This document shows, in pieces, positions 25,801 through 37,310 of a DNA stretch of 64,000 nucleotides; the stretch's first letter is position 1; every line of letters starts with the position of its first letter. The translations under genes and the position numbers were made by a program. Source of the stretch: Copromyces sp. CBS 386.78. Lineage: Eukaryota; Ascomycota; Sordariomycetes; Sordariales; Sordariaceae. The stretch is from assembly GCA_030685235.1 (NCBI GenBank), contig MU839105.1:62001-126000 (forward strand), written 5' to 3'. Under the pieces are notes generated by a model. The model had not been told where the DNA came from. It worked only from the letters and a program-made list of their open reading frames with translations, and made no database searches.

Positions 25801-28027
25801 TGTCGACGAATTACGAGGTGGTGAGCGGATGCGATGACGAAGATCACAAGCAAGAGAAGGTTTGACCTGTTTGATTTTAACGACTGTGAGTGGAAAGCAA
25901 TGGGGATGGTGGGGCAGGCTAAACACACGGAGAGGGGACGGGAACGAACAAGGGAGGGGCACTGGAGGGGGAGCATGCCGTCGTAGGGACAAGCGGAGGG
26001 GCCGAGAAGGAGGGGCAGCACTTGAAAAGCCGTCGTCTCATGAGCTTCGGCCCGGCCAGTAGGAGGCATTCATAGGCTGAAGCCCAGCGCGACCATTTGC
26101 TGACTCGATTTCTGAAATCCCGCGCTCTGCTCCGTTGACGGATTCTAGGGCATTCGGAGAGCAGATTCGAGACGTCTGAATTGTCCGACATGGTTGCTGT
26201 CCCTGTGACCGGATGTTGGTTGTGTTCAGAACTTCCAACAGAAAAATTGAAGCAGTCTCATGAGCAACCTCGACAGTCAACACAGAGAAGCTATCAACAT
26301 CCATTATCGTGGAGTCGGTTGTCGACGGCCGCGGCCTGTCCGCCGTGGGTTCAAACTTTCAGAGCCTGTCGCGGCACAGCCCTCCTGCAGGACGACGTAA
26401 AGACGGAAATTGTGCTGTTGGGCGTTGCGGCTGGGCATGCAGTTATGCACTAGTGTACACATTACCCCTGGAAAGTTCGTTAGCTTGGGACTTCACAACC
26501 TACTCTTCTCAACTCAACCAACATTCCACCAATTTTCATGTAAGAAGTTGGTATCAACCCGATGCGTTTTTCCCCTTTTATATACTCTCTCCAGTTTTCT
26601 GTTTTCAATGTGGTTATCCCGTCGTTTTTTTGTGAATTTGCAGATCCCTGTCACAAGAACCGCGCTAACAAACTTTTAAGGGCTGATATGTAGGTAAGAA
26701 GCGCCAGCTAGTAAAGTGGCTGGTTATGATAGTTTACCCGCTGGCAGTGGAAACAGTCGTCAACTTTCCACTTCTCGACCTTTGACACAGCCAAAGCCCC
26801 TTGTAAGGCGGCGGCATCGCCGCAGCTCCGGGTCTCTAGCCTTGCGTGCTTCCTTCTTCAAAGCTGGGTTTTCGGTAAAGGATGGTGACTGCCGGGTGGC
26901 TTTGCTGGTGGGAAGATTCTAGACTTGGGAGGTTGACGGGAGAAACCCAACGGCGTAAACTCATCGGCTAATCGTGAGTTCCTGAGTAACGTAACCCGAG
27001 TGTAATCAAGTGCAATGTAATGTATCCCGAAACCGTCAACTCAATCCACAGACTTCAATCTCACACTTCCTAGTTCACTTCGTCTACGCTTCACTAACAA
27101 CAAGCCTAGATAAAAATACGACGCCGCATCACTTCTTTCATTGACCTACGTGGTTGAAAGCTTGGTGCGATGAAACCTGATATTGACCCTGCTGTTGTTT
27201 CTAGGGGACCAGCCTCCTCAGATATCATACCGCCCGGTACGTACCGTAATGACACCCCATTACACCACGTCGGGCCAGGGGTTGGTAAGTTTGGATGGGA
27301 AGTTGGGATGGCGCCTCACCGCAAGCGCTGACCAGACTACACTAGGGCGCAAGGATGCAGCCTGTATGGATGGATGGAGCCCAAACTGCGCTTGAGCAGG
27401 CTCCAAGAAAAGGCACTGGAGCAAGAAGGGGCCCCCGAATCTGGAGCATCTGAATGGTTCCCAGCACCTTCCCAGTTATTATGGTGGGATGATGACGTTG
27501 GTTTCGAGCCCAATTACACTCCCGAGGCAATTGGCTGGACGTCCAATGTCACTGGCAGAAGATGCGAGCTAATGTCACCGAAAATGTCATGGGCGGTTCC
27601 CAACCTCAACATGCTCAACCAGGGCATTCAGGATGGGAAAAGAGGACATCAACATGGCTAGAGGTAGAAACTGGTCACAAACCGGGCCGGACCCTGAAAC
27701 TTCGTCAGACCCAACTTTGCTTCGGTAATGTACTATCACGTATCATGCTACGCCCGGGTGTTTGTTCCACTGGGGGAAGGAACGAGTTGGAGTGTGTGCC
27801 AGTCACTCCTTCCCGGTATTGCTGCGCAGTCCCAGAAGTGGGTTTCGGGAGCCTTCTTCTCCATGCCCCTCCCGTCACTGCCTCCTTCCTTAAATGTATT
27901 TGCCTGCTTCTCGTCTCGCCCGTATTTCGGGTGTCTCCAGTTTTCCTCCTTCAGATCGCAAGTTCATAATCACCAAGAGGTCCTCGTTCCCTAGTCCTCT
28001 CAGCAGGTCATCAGAGTCTTCTCGTAG
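22813..28027. other. Gene-poor 5.2-kb intergenic region
   Basis: Apart from the 3' end of the zinc-finger gene (AATAAA at 23052-23057) I see no supportable gene. Open frames are short, lack family resemblance and do not join by plausible introns. Base composition is moderate and lacks the TA-rich character of the neighbouring element. A short ATGCG repeat of four units lies at 22911-22930. No tRNA or 5S rRNA pattern was noticed. Non-coding transcripts cannot be excluded. Confidence 0.5.
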
Positions 28028-28032
28028 GTTCC
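28028..28032. repeat. Target site duplication, left copy (GTTCC)
   Basis: The five bases GTTCC immediately precede the first base of the left LTR. The identical five bases follow the right LTR at 33468-33472, as expected from integrase-mediated insertion. Confidence 0.9.
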
Positions 28033-28216
28033 TGTTAGATTATAGGGTGCAGATCACACCTAGATGTAGAGGGTCCCAGTCACCTGACCACAGGTCTTAG
28101 TATTTCTGGGATACCCGAACACCCCCCAGACCTTCTGGAGCGGATCTATTGCAAAGCTAGTTTCTGGCCAATTTTTAGATAGTTCAATTAACCAATTTAC
28201 ACTAGTAAATTTGATA
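28033..28216 (+). repeat. Left (5') LTR, 184 bp
   Basis: It starts TGTTAG and ends TTGATA, where the right copy ends CTGACA. Its outer 60 bases look unmutated and its inner half carries most of the T/A-type changes. It differs from the right LTR at 21 of 184 positions, all transitions, with no gaps. Confidence 0.95.
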
Positions 28217-31200
28217 ATTAATAGTCTAATACGCGTATTACCCATCAAATTACTTATTAATATAACGATTAGTATTAATTAATAATCGATAATTAATTAA
28301 ACGATACAATATCTCTTTTAAAGATTAATAACGAAATTAAAGAGAATATTGCTTATTTTAAAGACGGGGAAGATTAAATTTGCTAAGAATTAATATTCTA
28401 ATTAAAGTATAATATAAATACCTTTAAGAAATAGATTTAAAGTACTATCGAAAGACCTATCGAACCGAAGTAACCCTATCCGAACTAGTACCCTATTATT
28501 AAGGAAATTAAGGAGTAAATCCGAACTACTAAGGAAGAGTTCAACCTTTTTAATAGCGGAGCTACTGTTTATACTATTATAGATTAAGATAGAATTCGAA
28601 AAATCCTTATTGAATACTAAAAATAGAATAAAATAATTTTTAATACCCTTACTACCGAAGCGGATCTATTTAATAGAAAATTCTTTAAATTAAAGTTTAT
28701 ACTCTACCCTAACTTTAAAAAAAATTAAAAGGAATTCGTAGCTAATAATAAGGCCGTACGTATTTAAATAAAAATGTTAATTAATTATAAATTATAAAAT
28801 AGCGCTATAAAGGAAGAATAGAAAATTAATAAATAATATTAACGATTAAAGAGTATAATTAACTATAAAATCGTTAATGAATAAATCCGGGCTAAAAAGT
28901 AATATTATAAAACAATCATTATTTTGATTAAAGAACCTAAAAATTAGATTAATTAGCTTTAAAATTAATTTACCGCTATAAATAATAATTAAATTATAAG
29001 GGTTAGAAAGACCAAAATTATTAATTCCTAATATATTAACTTTATTAACGTAATTAAAATTATACGCCCTAAATAATACGAAAGTACTTAAAAATTCAAT
29101 AAATAAATAGCTAATAGTACGCTTATATATATAAAAGTCTACGAAGATTTTAAAAAATATAGTATTAATTCTATGAAATGTAAGGTCGCTACTAAGAAAG
29201 GAAAATATTATAACGCCTTTAATACTAACGAAATTAGCATCGAATTTAATAATTAAAAATCTATTAGTGAAAGTTAAAATAAAGAAACTAATAATAAGGA
29301 CGTTCGTTAAAATAATAAGAAAAAGCCTATAAAGTTTAGATTTAGTAAAAGAAAATTTTAATCAAATAAAACCGAAATTTAAACCTGTAAAAAAGCAATA
29401 AATTTACCTATATATAAAATATACGAGAAAGGATTATACTCCTTAAAAGAATATTAGTATATTAATTTAAATGTAAAGCTTAAATATATTACGAAATTAT
29501 TCCCCTCAATTAAATATATTATTAAATTTAACTTCGTAAAGGATCCTAAATTAATTAAGGAAATTAAAAGAATCGCAATTAAAAATAGCGGTAAAAGAAA
29601 GGTTCTTAAAAAGTAGGAAATTACGTAATTATTTAACGTAAATTATAATATTACTTACAAATCAACCTTTTAAATTAGTAAAGCATATTAAACTAGGGAG
29701 GAGATCTACTCCTTTAAAAATTTAATAATATTCGACTCTAGTAATTCGCTTTATATATTTAATAAAATTATTTATTTCCTTTATTTTTATTATATTAACT
29801 TAAATGAATATATATAGGCTAGAAATACTTAAATAGCGATTAAAGGGTTTAGGAAGGTTAATATTATTATTAGAAGAAAGAACGGTCCCTTAAAGCTATA
29901 ATTAAAGGAAGTCGCCTTTTACCTTAATTTCGCTACTAATTTCGTTTCCTATATTTAATTACAAAAGTAAAATTTCTATTAAGATTATTATCCCCCTAAC
30001 AATTATCTAAAGAAAGCTAATAAATTATTCTTTTATTATTTGAACACTATTTACAATTAAATAGTTATAGAAACTATCCCTCTTTTATTTACTAAAGTCT
30101 TATTTATAACGCGTCAATATAAAATTAATTCCTATATACAACGCCCTTCCAAATAAATAATAAATATTTAATATTTATAATTTAATTACCCAAGACCACA
30201 AATATTCGACTATTTTCAAAAAGTTAACGGAGTACGGATTTGTAATATACTATTAATTAAATATAATATATATACTATAATAAAAATTAAACGATAAATT
30301 TATTATATATTTAAAGACCGTAATTATAAATTAGGGGAGAGATTCGTAGTAGATTTCTTCGAATTCAACGAAGGAAGTAACGGGGTTAAATATTTCTTCT
30401 TCATTATATACTACTAATTTAATTATATTTAAAATTACTACCTATTAAATTATTAAACGATTACTATTACTATTATATTAATATCCTATATTAATATATT
30501 AAAATAATAGTATAATATTAAAATTAAAACTTTTAAATTTAATAATAAATTTATAAATAACGAAATTTAGTAAAACTTATTATAACGAAGAATAATAATT
30601 AAATCCTCTATTCCTAATATACAAATATAAAATAATAGGGCAAAACGTTTAAAAGGTATAATTAAGGAAAAATATAACGCTATATTAATAAACTTAAAAT
30701 TTCTAATCGATCTATAGCTAAAAATTACTACTGTAATTATTTACTTTATTAATAAATCCCTTCAATACCTTTATAATTAGAAATTTCCTTTTAAATAATT
30801 TTATACTTATATCGTATAGTAATATAATTATTAAAAGGTAGATAAACTAGATCTAAATTACTTAAAAATTTATAATTACAAAACATTTATAATAACGAAT
30901 ACTATTTAGAAGAAAGAGAAGTAGTATTAAAAACATTTACCTAAAATATAAATAAATTTCCTTATTAATTACTTAATAACCTTAATTTACCGTATATAAA
31001 ATCCGTATACAAATAGGATAGTACAAATTAAGGACGTAATCTTTAATAAAGAGATTACGTATAATTTAAACTTTAAGAAATTAAAAGAGGACTTCTAAAT
31101 AAATAATAAAGAATTAACGGATTTATTTAATAAAGTAAATAAATTATATAATTAACCTTCGAAAATATTTAATTTATTAAAGAGAGAAGGCTACAACTTA

Positions 31201-33283
31201 TAAAATAATATCGATAATATAAATATCGAACCGTTATTATTAAACCTCTTAAATAAAAACTACGAATAAAATTAAAATACTTCTTAAGAAGAGAGCGGTC
31301 AAATTTAAGAAGGAACTAATTTATACCCTACTATAAAAAATATTTATCGAATATATTATAGGGTCTTATCCGTTACTTTTATTAACCCTACCGGCTATAT
31401 TGTATATTAATTATTTAATAAACTGAATAATAAATTAATGTATCCGCTAATAAAAACTTTAGGAAGCCGCCTTTTATACTAATAAATTAATATAATTAAT
31501 AATAAAAATAGTAAGGAAAATTATTACTAAAGCGGAAGTAAAATAATTAATTACTAAACTTAATCGTTTTAAAAGTATTTATAAATAAGATTTACCCTTA
31601 AAACCTAAATACTATAAGGATTTTAATAATTACCAATTTAATAAAATATTTAAATAAGTAGAAAAAACCTATTTATAAAATTATAAAAATATAAAAATAT
31701 AAATTAAAATTAGTAAAGATTTATTATAAATATAAAGTAAGTAAATCTTCGATTATATATAGGTATACGTATATAAATTTAATAAAAATAGTACTCTTAA
31801 TAAATATAAAGTATAATTAATTATAAAAAAAGATTAATAGAATAAAAATAGAGTAAATACGTATATATTTACCTTAGTAAAAAAATTATTCAAATTTATT
31901 ATCGTTTTCGCTACAAAATTCGATTTCGAATTAATTTAATATAATATAATTAATACTTTTATTAATGTAATTCTCGATAAGGAAATCTATATATATATAC
32001 TATTAAAGTATTAAATTCCTAGCAAAGTCTTTAAATTAATTAAAATATTATATAGGTTTAAACGAATATTTCTACTATAGTAACGAAAATTCAATAGAAC
32101 GTTTAAAGAAATAGGATTCGAAGCAATTCTTAAAAATCCGTATATTATAAAAAAAAAATATATTTATACTATATTATATTAATAATATCGTTTTTATATT
32201 TAATAAAAATAAAATAAAAGAAGTCGATAAATATATAATAGATTTATAATTAAAATATTACTTTACTAAAAGAAATAAATTCTAATATTTTTTAAGTATT
32301 AAAATTATCCGAAATCGAAATTAAGGAAAAATTTAATTATTATAAAAAACCTATATCGAAAATTTTTTTAAACTATTCAAATCCAACTTTCAACCCACCC
32401 TAATACTTATAAGGCATATAGAATTAACCCTTTATAAAGGTATTACTAATTACGTAGAGATCCGCGCCTACTAAATTAATATAAATTCCCTACTATATAT
32501 AATAATTAATATTAAACTAAATATCGCATTTCTAGTAAGTAGACTAGTACAATATAATCACAACCCTAATCCTACTTACTTAACTATAAGCGAAAAAGTA
32601 TTATAATATTTTCGAACTACTAAAATATAAGTACTATATTTTAATGGTAATAACTAATTAAAAATAGCTTTAAATATATTATTTACAAATAATACTATTA
32701 ATCGAAAAAGTTTGTAAAACTTTACAATTAAATTATATAGTAATTTAATTTACTAAGGAGCAATTAAATAAATTGCGATTGCAACTTTAATAATAGAGAT
32801 AGAATTATATATAATCGAAAAAGTAGCTAAAGAAACCCTATTTATAATATAATTAATATCCGTTCTAAGAATAAAGCTATTAGAAAATCCTATCCCTACT
32901 TTATAATATAATAATAAATAAACTATTAAAGCTCTTATAGAAGAAACCCCTACCTTTAGTACTAAAATAAAATATATAAATATCTATAAATACTAATTAA
33001 AGGAGGAGATCCTTATTAAGAAGATTCTCAAAATTAAATATTTAAATATAAAACTAATATTAGTAAATAAATTAACGAAAGTACTAAATATTTTAAAATA
33101 TAAAAGCTTTAAAGATCTATTAAATATAATTGAAGTACTACTACGGAAGAAAGATAATCCGGGACTAAAGGAGGTTAATTTAGAAGATTTAGATAAGAAA
33201 TTAGGACTAATAATATAAAATATTTATAAATAGCTTTACTTTTAATTTTAAAAAGGCGAAAGAGGTTTATAAGTAAGGGGGTA
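28217..33283 (+). pseudogene. RIP-destroyed gag-pol interior of the copia-type element
   Basis: The original gag-pol frame is destroyed by dense G-to-A and C-to-T changes, which turn Trp and Gln codons into stops. Recognisable traces are a protease Asp-Ser box near 29731-29750, an integrase core patch near 30340-30375 and the reverse-transcriptase Tyr-x-Asp-Asp box degraded to Asn-Asn near 32175-32195. A possible zinc-knuckle cysteine near 29384 is too decayed to be sure. The order protease, integrase, reverse transcriptase supports the copia class. Confidence 0.8.
33271..33281 (+). other. Polypurine tract before the right LTR
   Basis: The purine run AAGTAAGGGGG ends two bases before the right LTR. 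This is where the plus-strand primer lies in LTR retrotransposons, and it fixes the element's orientation as plus. Confidence 0.7.
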
Positions 33284-33467
33284 TATTAGATTATAGGGTG
33301 TAGATCACACCTAGATGTAGAGGGTCCCAGTCACTTGACTATAGGTCTTGGCATTTCTGGGATACCCGAGCACCCCCCAGACCTTCTGGAGCGGATCTAT
33401 TGTAGAGCCAGTTTTTGGCCAGTTTCTAGACAGTTCAATCAACCAGTTCACACCAGTAAATCTGACA
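33284..33467 (+). repeat. Right (3') LTR, 184 bp
   Basis: It aligns without gaps to 28033-28216. Here the inner (5') end is the mutated one, beginning TATTAG where the left copy has TGTTAG, while the outer end CTGACA keeps the ancestral-looking CA. The GTTCC duplication follows directly. Confidence 0.95.
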
Positions 33468-33472
33468 GTTCC
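33468..33472. repeat. Target site duplication, right copy (GTTCC)
   Basis: This matches the five bases at 28028-28032. Removing the element and one copy would give a continuous unmutated sequence from the gene-poor region into the promoter of the gene at 33951. Confidence 0.9.
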
Positions 33473-33950
33473 CATCAACAATCGCCCGAGCTGTGTGGAC
33501 ATAGGTATCGGTCCTAACCGCAGCCCAACCACACGGATTCCAGGCCGACAGTCATCCATCACATCATCAGCAGGCCCCCGGATAAGAGCTGAAGAAGGAA
33601 CTTGGTAGCTTGCCAAGATCACGGTCACACGCCCACTCTCTTCCACTCGCCCACCCTGTCTGTCCACTTCCTAGTCTCAGACCAACCCCGCCCTCACTCC
33701 CACCCTCTCTGTCCACGAGTTCCTTCGCCCGGCTTCCCCTCTTACTTAAACGTCAGGCTCTGCCACACTCCGCAGCCTAGAAGAAGGCTGGTTTGAGAAA
33801 TTTTCATAACACCCAGTCATCACCCCGCTGGCCTGAAATTCCAGACTTCACCTGGTCATCCATCCTCTCTCGGTCCTTCACCGGCTGTTCATACCACCAC
33901 CCAGCAACAACCACCACCACCACCACAACCAACATCATACACTAGTGACC
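33473..33950 (+). promoter_or_regulatory. Promoter and leader between the LTR element and the gene at 33951
   Basis: These 478 bp are GC-normal and show no sign of RIP although they touch the element. They are rich in CCAC/CCCT runs, with a CCA/ACC microsatellite near 33908-33930, and end in an ACCATGG start context. They should hold the whole proximal promoter unless transcription starts inside the element. Confidence 0.55.
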
Positions 33951-35787
33951 ATGGCCAGCAGAAGCCGGGTCGAGTTCGACGACTACTACAGGGAGTCACC
34001 CCGCCGCGCCCCTAGCCGCGCCCCTAGCCGCGCTGCCAGCCGTGGACCTCCTGTCCGCTACGCGGATGAGGATATCGATATCCACATCCATGAGCGTGAC
34101 CGTACTCCCGCCTTCCTGCGTGATGACAGGCGCTCCGAAGCAGGACAGATGGTACTGAGGCAGAGGGAGGTCGAGACTGTTGAGCGTCCCAGGCGAAGGT
34201 CACCCAGCCCTGTGCATATGCACGAGCGCATCGTCCACAGAGCTAGGAGTGTCAGCCCTGAGCCCCGGAGACGCACTGAGGAGTCGGACATTCATATCCA
34301 TACCGTCGACCGTGTCCGCGAGTCCAGCCGCCCGCCTGCTGACAGGATTCGCGCAAGCACCCGCATCATCGAACGTCAGAGGAGCCCGTCTCCTCCCCGC
34401 ATGGAGAGGCTTGAGATTCGGGAAACTCAGCGGGAGCGCCAGCGCCCTCGCTCTCCTTCGCCTGACCGGAACATCCGTGAGCACATTCGCATTGTTGAGA
34501 GGGAGAAGGAGCGTGAGCCCAGCCCGCCGCCTCAGCCTCAGCAGCCTCAGGTCATCAAGGGACCTGTCATTGAGAGAGAAGTCATCACTCACTACCGCGA
34601 TATCGACCATGGTACGTTACTTCCCCAACCCATATTGCAGAATTCAAGCTTGCAGAGCACTAACACATACAAGGCATGATCTCCGTGCGTCCGCCATCCC
34701 GGCCTGCCTCCCCAGTTCGCCGCAAGCAGCCGCAGCTTTCCGAGACCGAGATCGACATTTACACCTCTCGCAAGGACACCGAAATTGACATCCACAGGCA
34801 CGCCTCTAAGAGCCGTGGCCGCTCTCAGGAGCGCCGCTCGCCCAGACAAGCTTATGATGACGATCTCCTGATCCACGCCGATACCGGCCGCCTCCATGTC
34901 GACGTTGAGCGTCGCCGCAGCGTCTCTCGCAGCGGCCGCCGTGCCCATTCTGAGGCTCCTCCCCACATTGACTTTGACGATGAGGCTAGGTACATCACGT
35001 CCAAGATCGACTCGAGGGGCCAGATGGGCGAGGCGTACAACGGTATCACCAAGGACTGGACCATCATTGATGTTCCTCCCGGAACCGAGCGCGTGCGGTT
35101 GGATGGTGCCGGTGGCGCCTCTGCCGAGGTCACATGGCAGAAGTACAGCGGAGTTAGGCGCTCCCAGTTCATCCCTGAGCGTGATGAGAGGAGTGTTGTT
35201 TCCTCTGGTTCTGACCGTGACCATGACCGTGAGCGCGACCGTGATGCCCGCGATAGCAGACTCAGCATCCAGATCTACAACGATCGGGGCGGTGACGACC
35301 GCGAGAGGGTGACCGAGAAGGTGACCGACAGGCGCATCAGCATCCACGGCTCGCAGAACCCCCGTCGTAGCGAGATGTGGACTGAGATCACCAAGGATCT
35401 CGTCACTCGTGAGGCGATTGAGGAGCTTGGTTATGACTATGAGGAAACCGAGTACTTCTTCTACATCATGCAGTACCTGCGCTATGTAAGTTGCCCTCCA
35501 GTTGAACTCATACTTTCCGGGCCAGTCACTAACCCATTAAACAGGAGGATGTTCTTCGCTGCGTTCAGCTTTCCGACAAGATTCGCCAGGCTCGCAAGGA
35601 CCGCATTCGCGAGATTCAGTGGGAGCGCGAGTACTCTCGCGATGACTACGATTTCCGTGATCACCACCACAACAACCAGAGCCATAGCCGCCATCGCTCG
35701 CGCGATGATCGCTGGGACGACGAGCGCGAGCGTATCGTCGAGCACGAGGTTATCTATGACAGCAGGGCCGGTGGCCGGTACCGCTAA
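33951..35787 (+). CDS. Arg/Ser/His-rich protein with conserved C-terminal domain (probably DUF8035)
   Basis: The gene is join(33951..34611, 34674..35485, 35545..35787), giving 571 residues. The start is the ATG in the strong context ACCATGG. Residues 1-310 are disordered, full of RS/SP dipeptides, and punctuated by an alternating acidic/Ile/His motif (DIDIHIH at 41-47, SDIHIH near 112, EIDIYT near 246, EIDIHRH near 257, LLIHAD and LHVDVE after 284). The C-terminal part holds a compact conserved block, WTEITKDLVTREAIEELGYD followed by YEETEYFFYIMQYLRYEDVL and an Arg/Glu-rich helix. I associate this with fungal DUF8035, from memory only. The last exon ends in a His/Arg/Asp-rich tail. No signal peptide or membrane segment is seen. 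Function is unknown to me. The RIP-mutated element ends 483 bp upstream of the start codon. Confidence 0.82.
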
Positions 35788-37310
35788 ATGCTCACCTCTC
35801 ATGCGGATTACGACTCGACTATAGACTTGGCACATTATGTACAGGAAGGTAATACCAAGCGCATTGGATGAAACGGTTCTGCTTTTCATTCTGTCACCAT
35901 CTTCTTCTGCCTATACACGTTTTTCCTTTTGGTTTGGTTTTGGATGGCTCTTTTTGGTTAATCATGTTACCCCTCACGTCATGTCACGATGTATGTCATG
36001 TTTGGTTGTTATTTTGGATGGTTGATCTTATGACTTATGATGAAAAAGATAACATTACGTATGAAAGATGATGAACAAGTCATGTATGCGATGATTGTCA
36101 ATGAGTCTGCATTCAGAATGTTGGTTATATGTACGTTTCATGGTGAAAGGAGCAGGCGGGAGGGTGTAGTGGTGGTGTCCTTACACCAACAAAGTATACC
36201 TTAAGGTACCACGCAACGAATCTTTACGACGTTTATGACCAATCTGTGTCCATGTCTTTGTGGACTGTGAATGCCTTCCCACTACTCTAGACTTTTCATT
36301 TCATTCATTGTCCCATGTAAACCAGGGTTTGTACGAGCTGTCGCCCAGTACCTCGCACGTAGGGGATCCTTCGTGACCGTGTCGTTGCTCGTGATACTGT
36401 ATGACAACTGTAACATGAGATCATATCAAAGTAAACACAGAGGAAAAGGGGGTGGCGAATTCTTTCAGAACTTGGCCGTACCACCCTGGAGGTGTCAGTT
36501 GGCCGGAGGATAACTTGCTGGGACCTGTCATGACATGAAGATTGCGGGCTGGCGCATCGAAGAAGCCTGACGGAATTCTCAAATATCTAAGGATGAGGTA
36601 GAAGACGAACCAGCTAGATATGAGTGGGTGGATGGGAAGTGGTTCATATGCGGTAACAGATGGGATGGAAGACCAAGGACCTGACAAAGTGCTGGCATGG
36701 GCCATTACAGGACTCATGGCGAAGGCGTAATAGGATAACCTGGTTGAAATCATGTGGACGTGTGTAAGTGTTTTTTCCTCCTTGGGGACAAGATATATTT
36801 TGTTAAAGTAGCTTTCTCCGTATGTATAATACGTCTATACCGTGTTGGCATCGCCCGAGCGTCTTCTACCTATCCAGATCCCACCGGCCGAATGTTGATG
36901 TTTGGCTCAGATAGTGGTATACTACGGGTATAGTATAGTTTGTGTGTATGTATCTATAACGGTACGTCCTGAACCGATCCAGCTGAACGATGAGTTTTTC
37001 CATCTGAAGACCTACAAGCTCGCTGACTTTAGCCCGCTTGTTCTCCAATCTCAGTCTCGGTCTCGGTCTCACCAAAGACAGTTTCGAGAAAAAGATACGC
37101 TTCATTCTCGTCCAAGATCCGCTTCCACTCCCGCTCCTGCCTTTGGACCTACTCGCTTGGGTCCTCGCCCTCGTTCATCAAACCCGACCATTCTTCCAAC
37201 CAACCATTGTACCATTCACGTATCCAAGTCTCAGTCAAAGTCAATGTCCCACCGGGAGAGGAATGTGAAAGTGGTGGTAGTAATGTCTCATCATCTTGAG
37301 CTTGAGCTTT
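35788..37310. other. Intergenic region between convergent genes
   Basis: This contains the 3' ends of the 33951 gene and of med17. A plus-strand open frame at 36902-37372 includes a TCTCGG/CAGTC low-complexity run and overlaps the med17 end antisense; it has no family resemblance, so I do not call it. Nothing else is recognisable. Confidence 0.5.

Larger units (their letters stand above)
28033..33467 (+). mobile_element. Ty1/copia-type LTR retrotransposon, RIP-inactivated
   Basis: This 5.4-kb element has 184-bp direct LTRs, a 5-bp target duplication GTTCC and a G-rich polypurine tract just inside the right LTR. The interior (28217-33283) is extremely TA-rich; CpA and TpG are rare while C survives in CpC, CpT and CpG, the signature of Neurospora RIP. 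All frames are full of stops. Remnants in order on the plus strand are: a protease-like FDSSNS (from Asp-Ser-Gly) near 29731; an integrase-like DFFEFNEG patch near 30351; and a reverse-transcriptase YINNIVF (from Tyr-Val-Asp-Asp) near 32175. Integrase before reverse transcriptase indicates Ty1/copia and not Ty3. The element sits upstream of the gene at 33951. No intact protein can be made from it. Confidence 0.93.

Noticed and set aside
28300..33280. Possible novel AT-rich replication origin or mitochondrial insertion
   Set aside because: Paired LTRs, target duplication and degraded protease, integrase and reverse-transcriptase traces explain it as a RIP-mutated retrotransposon.
34592..35347. 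251-residue antisense open frame opposite the gene at 33951
   Set aside because: It is the shadow of an Arg/Asp/Glu-rich coding exon; it lacks an ATG-supported start, family resemblance and splice signals.
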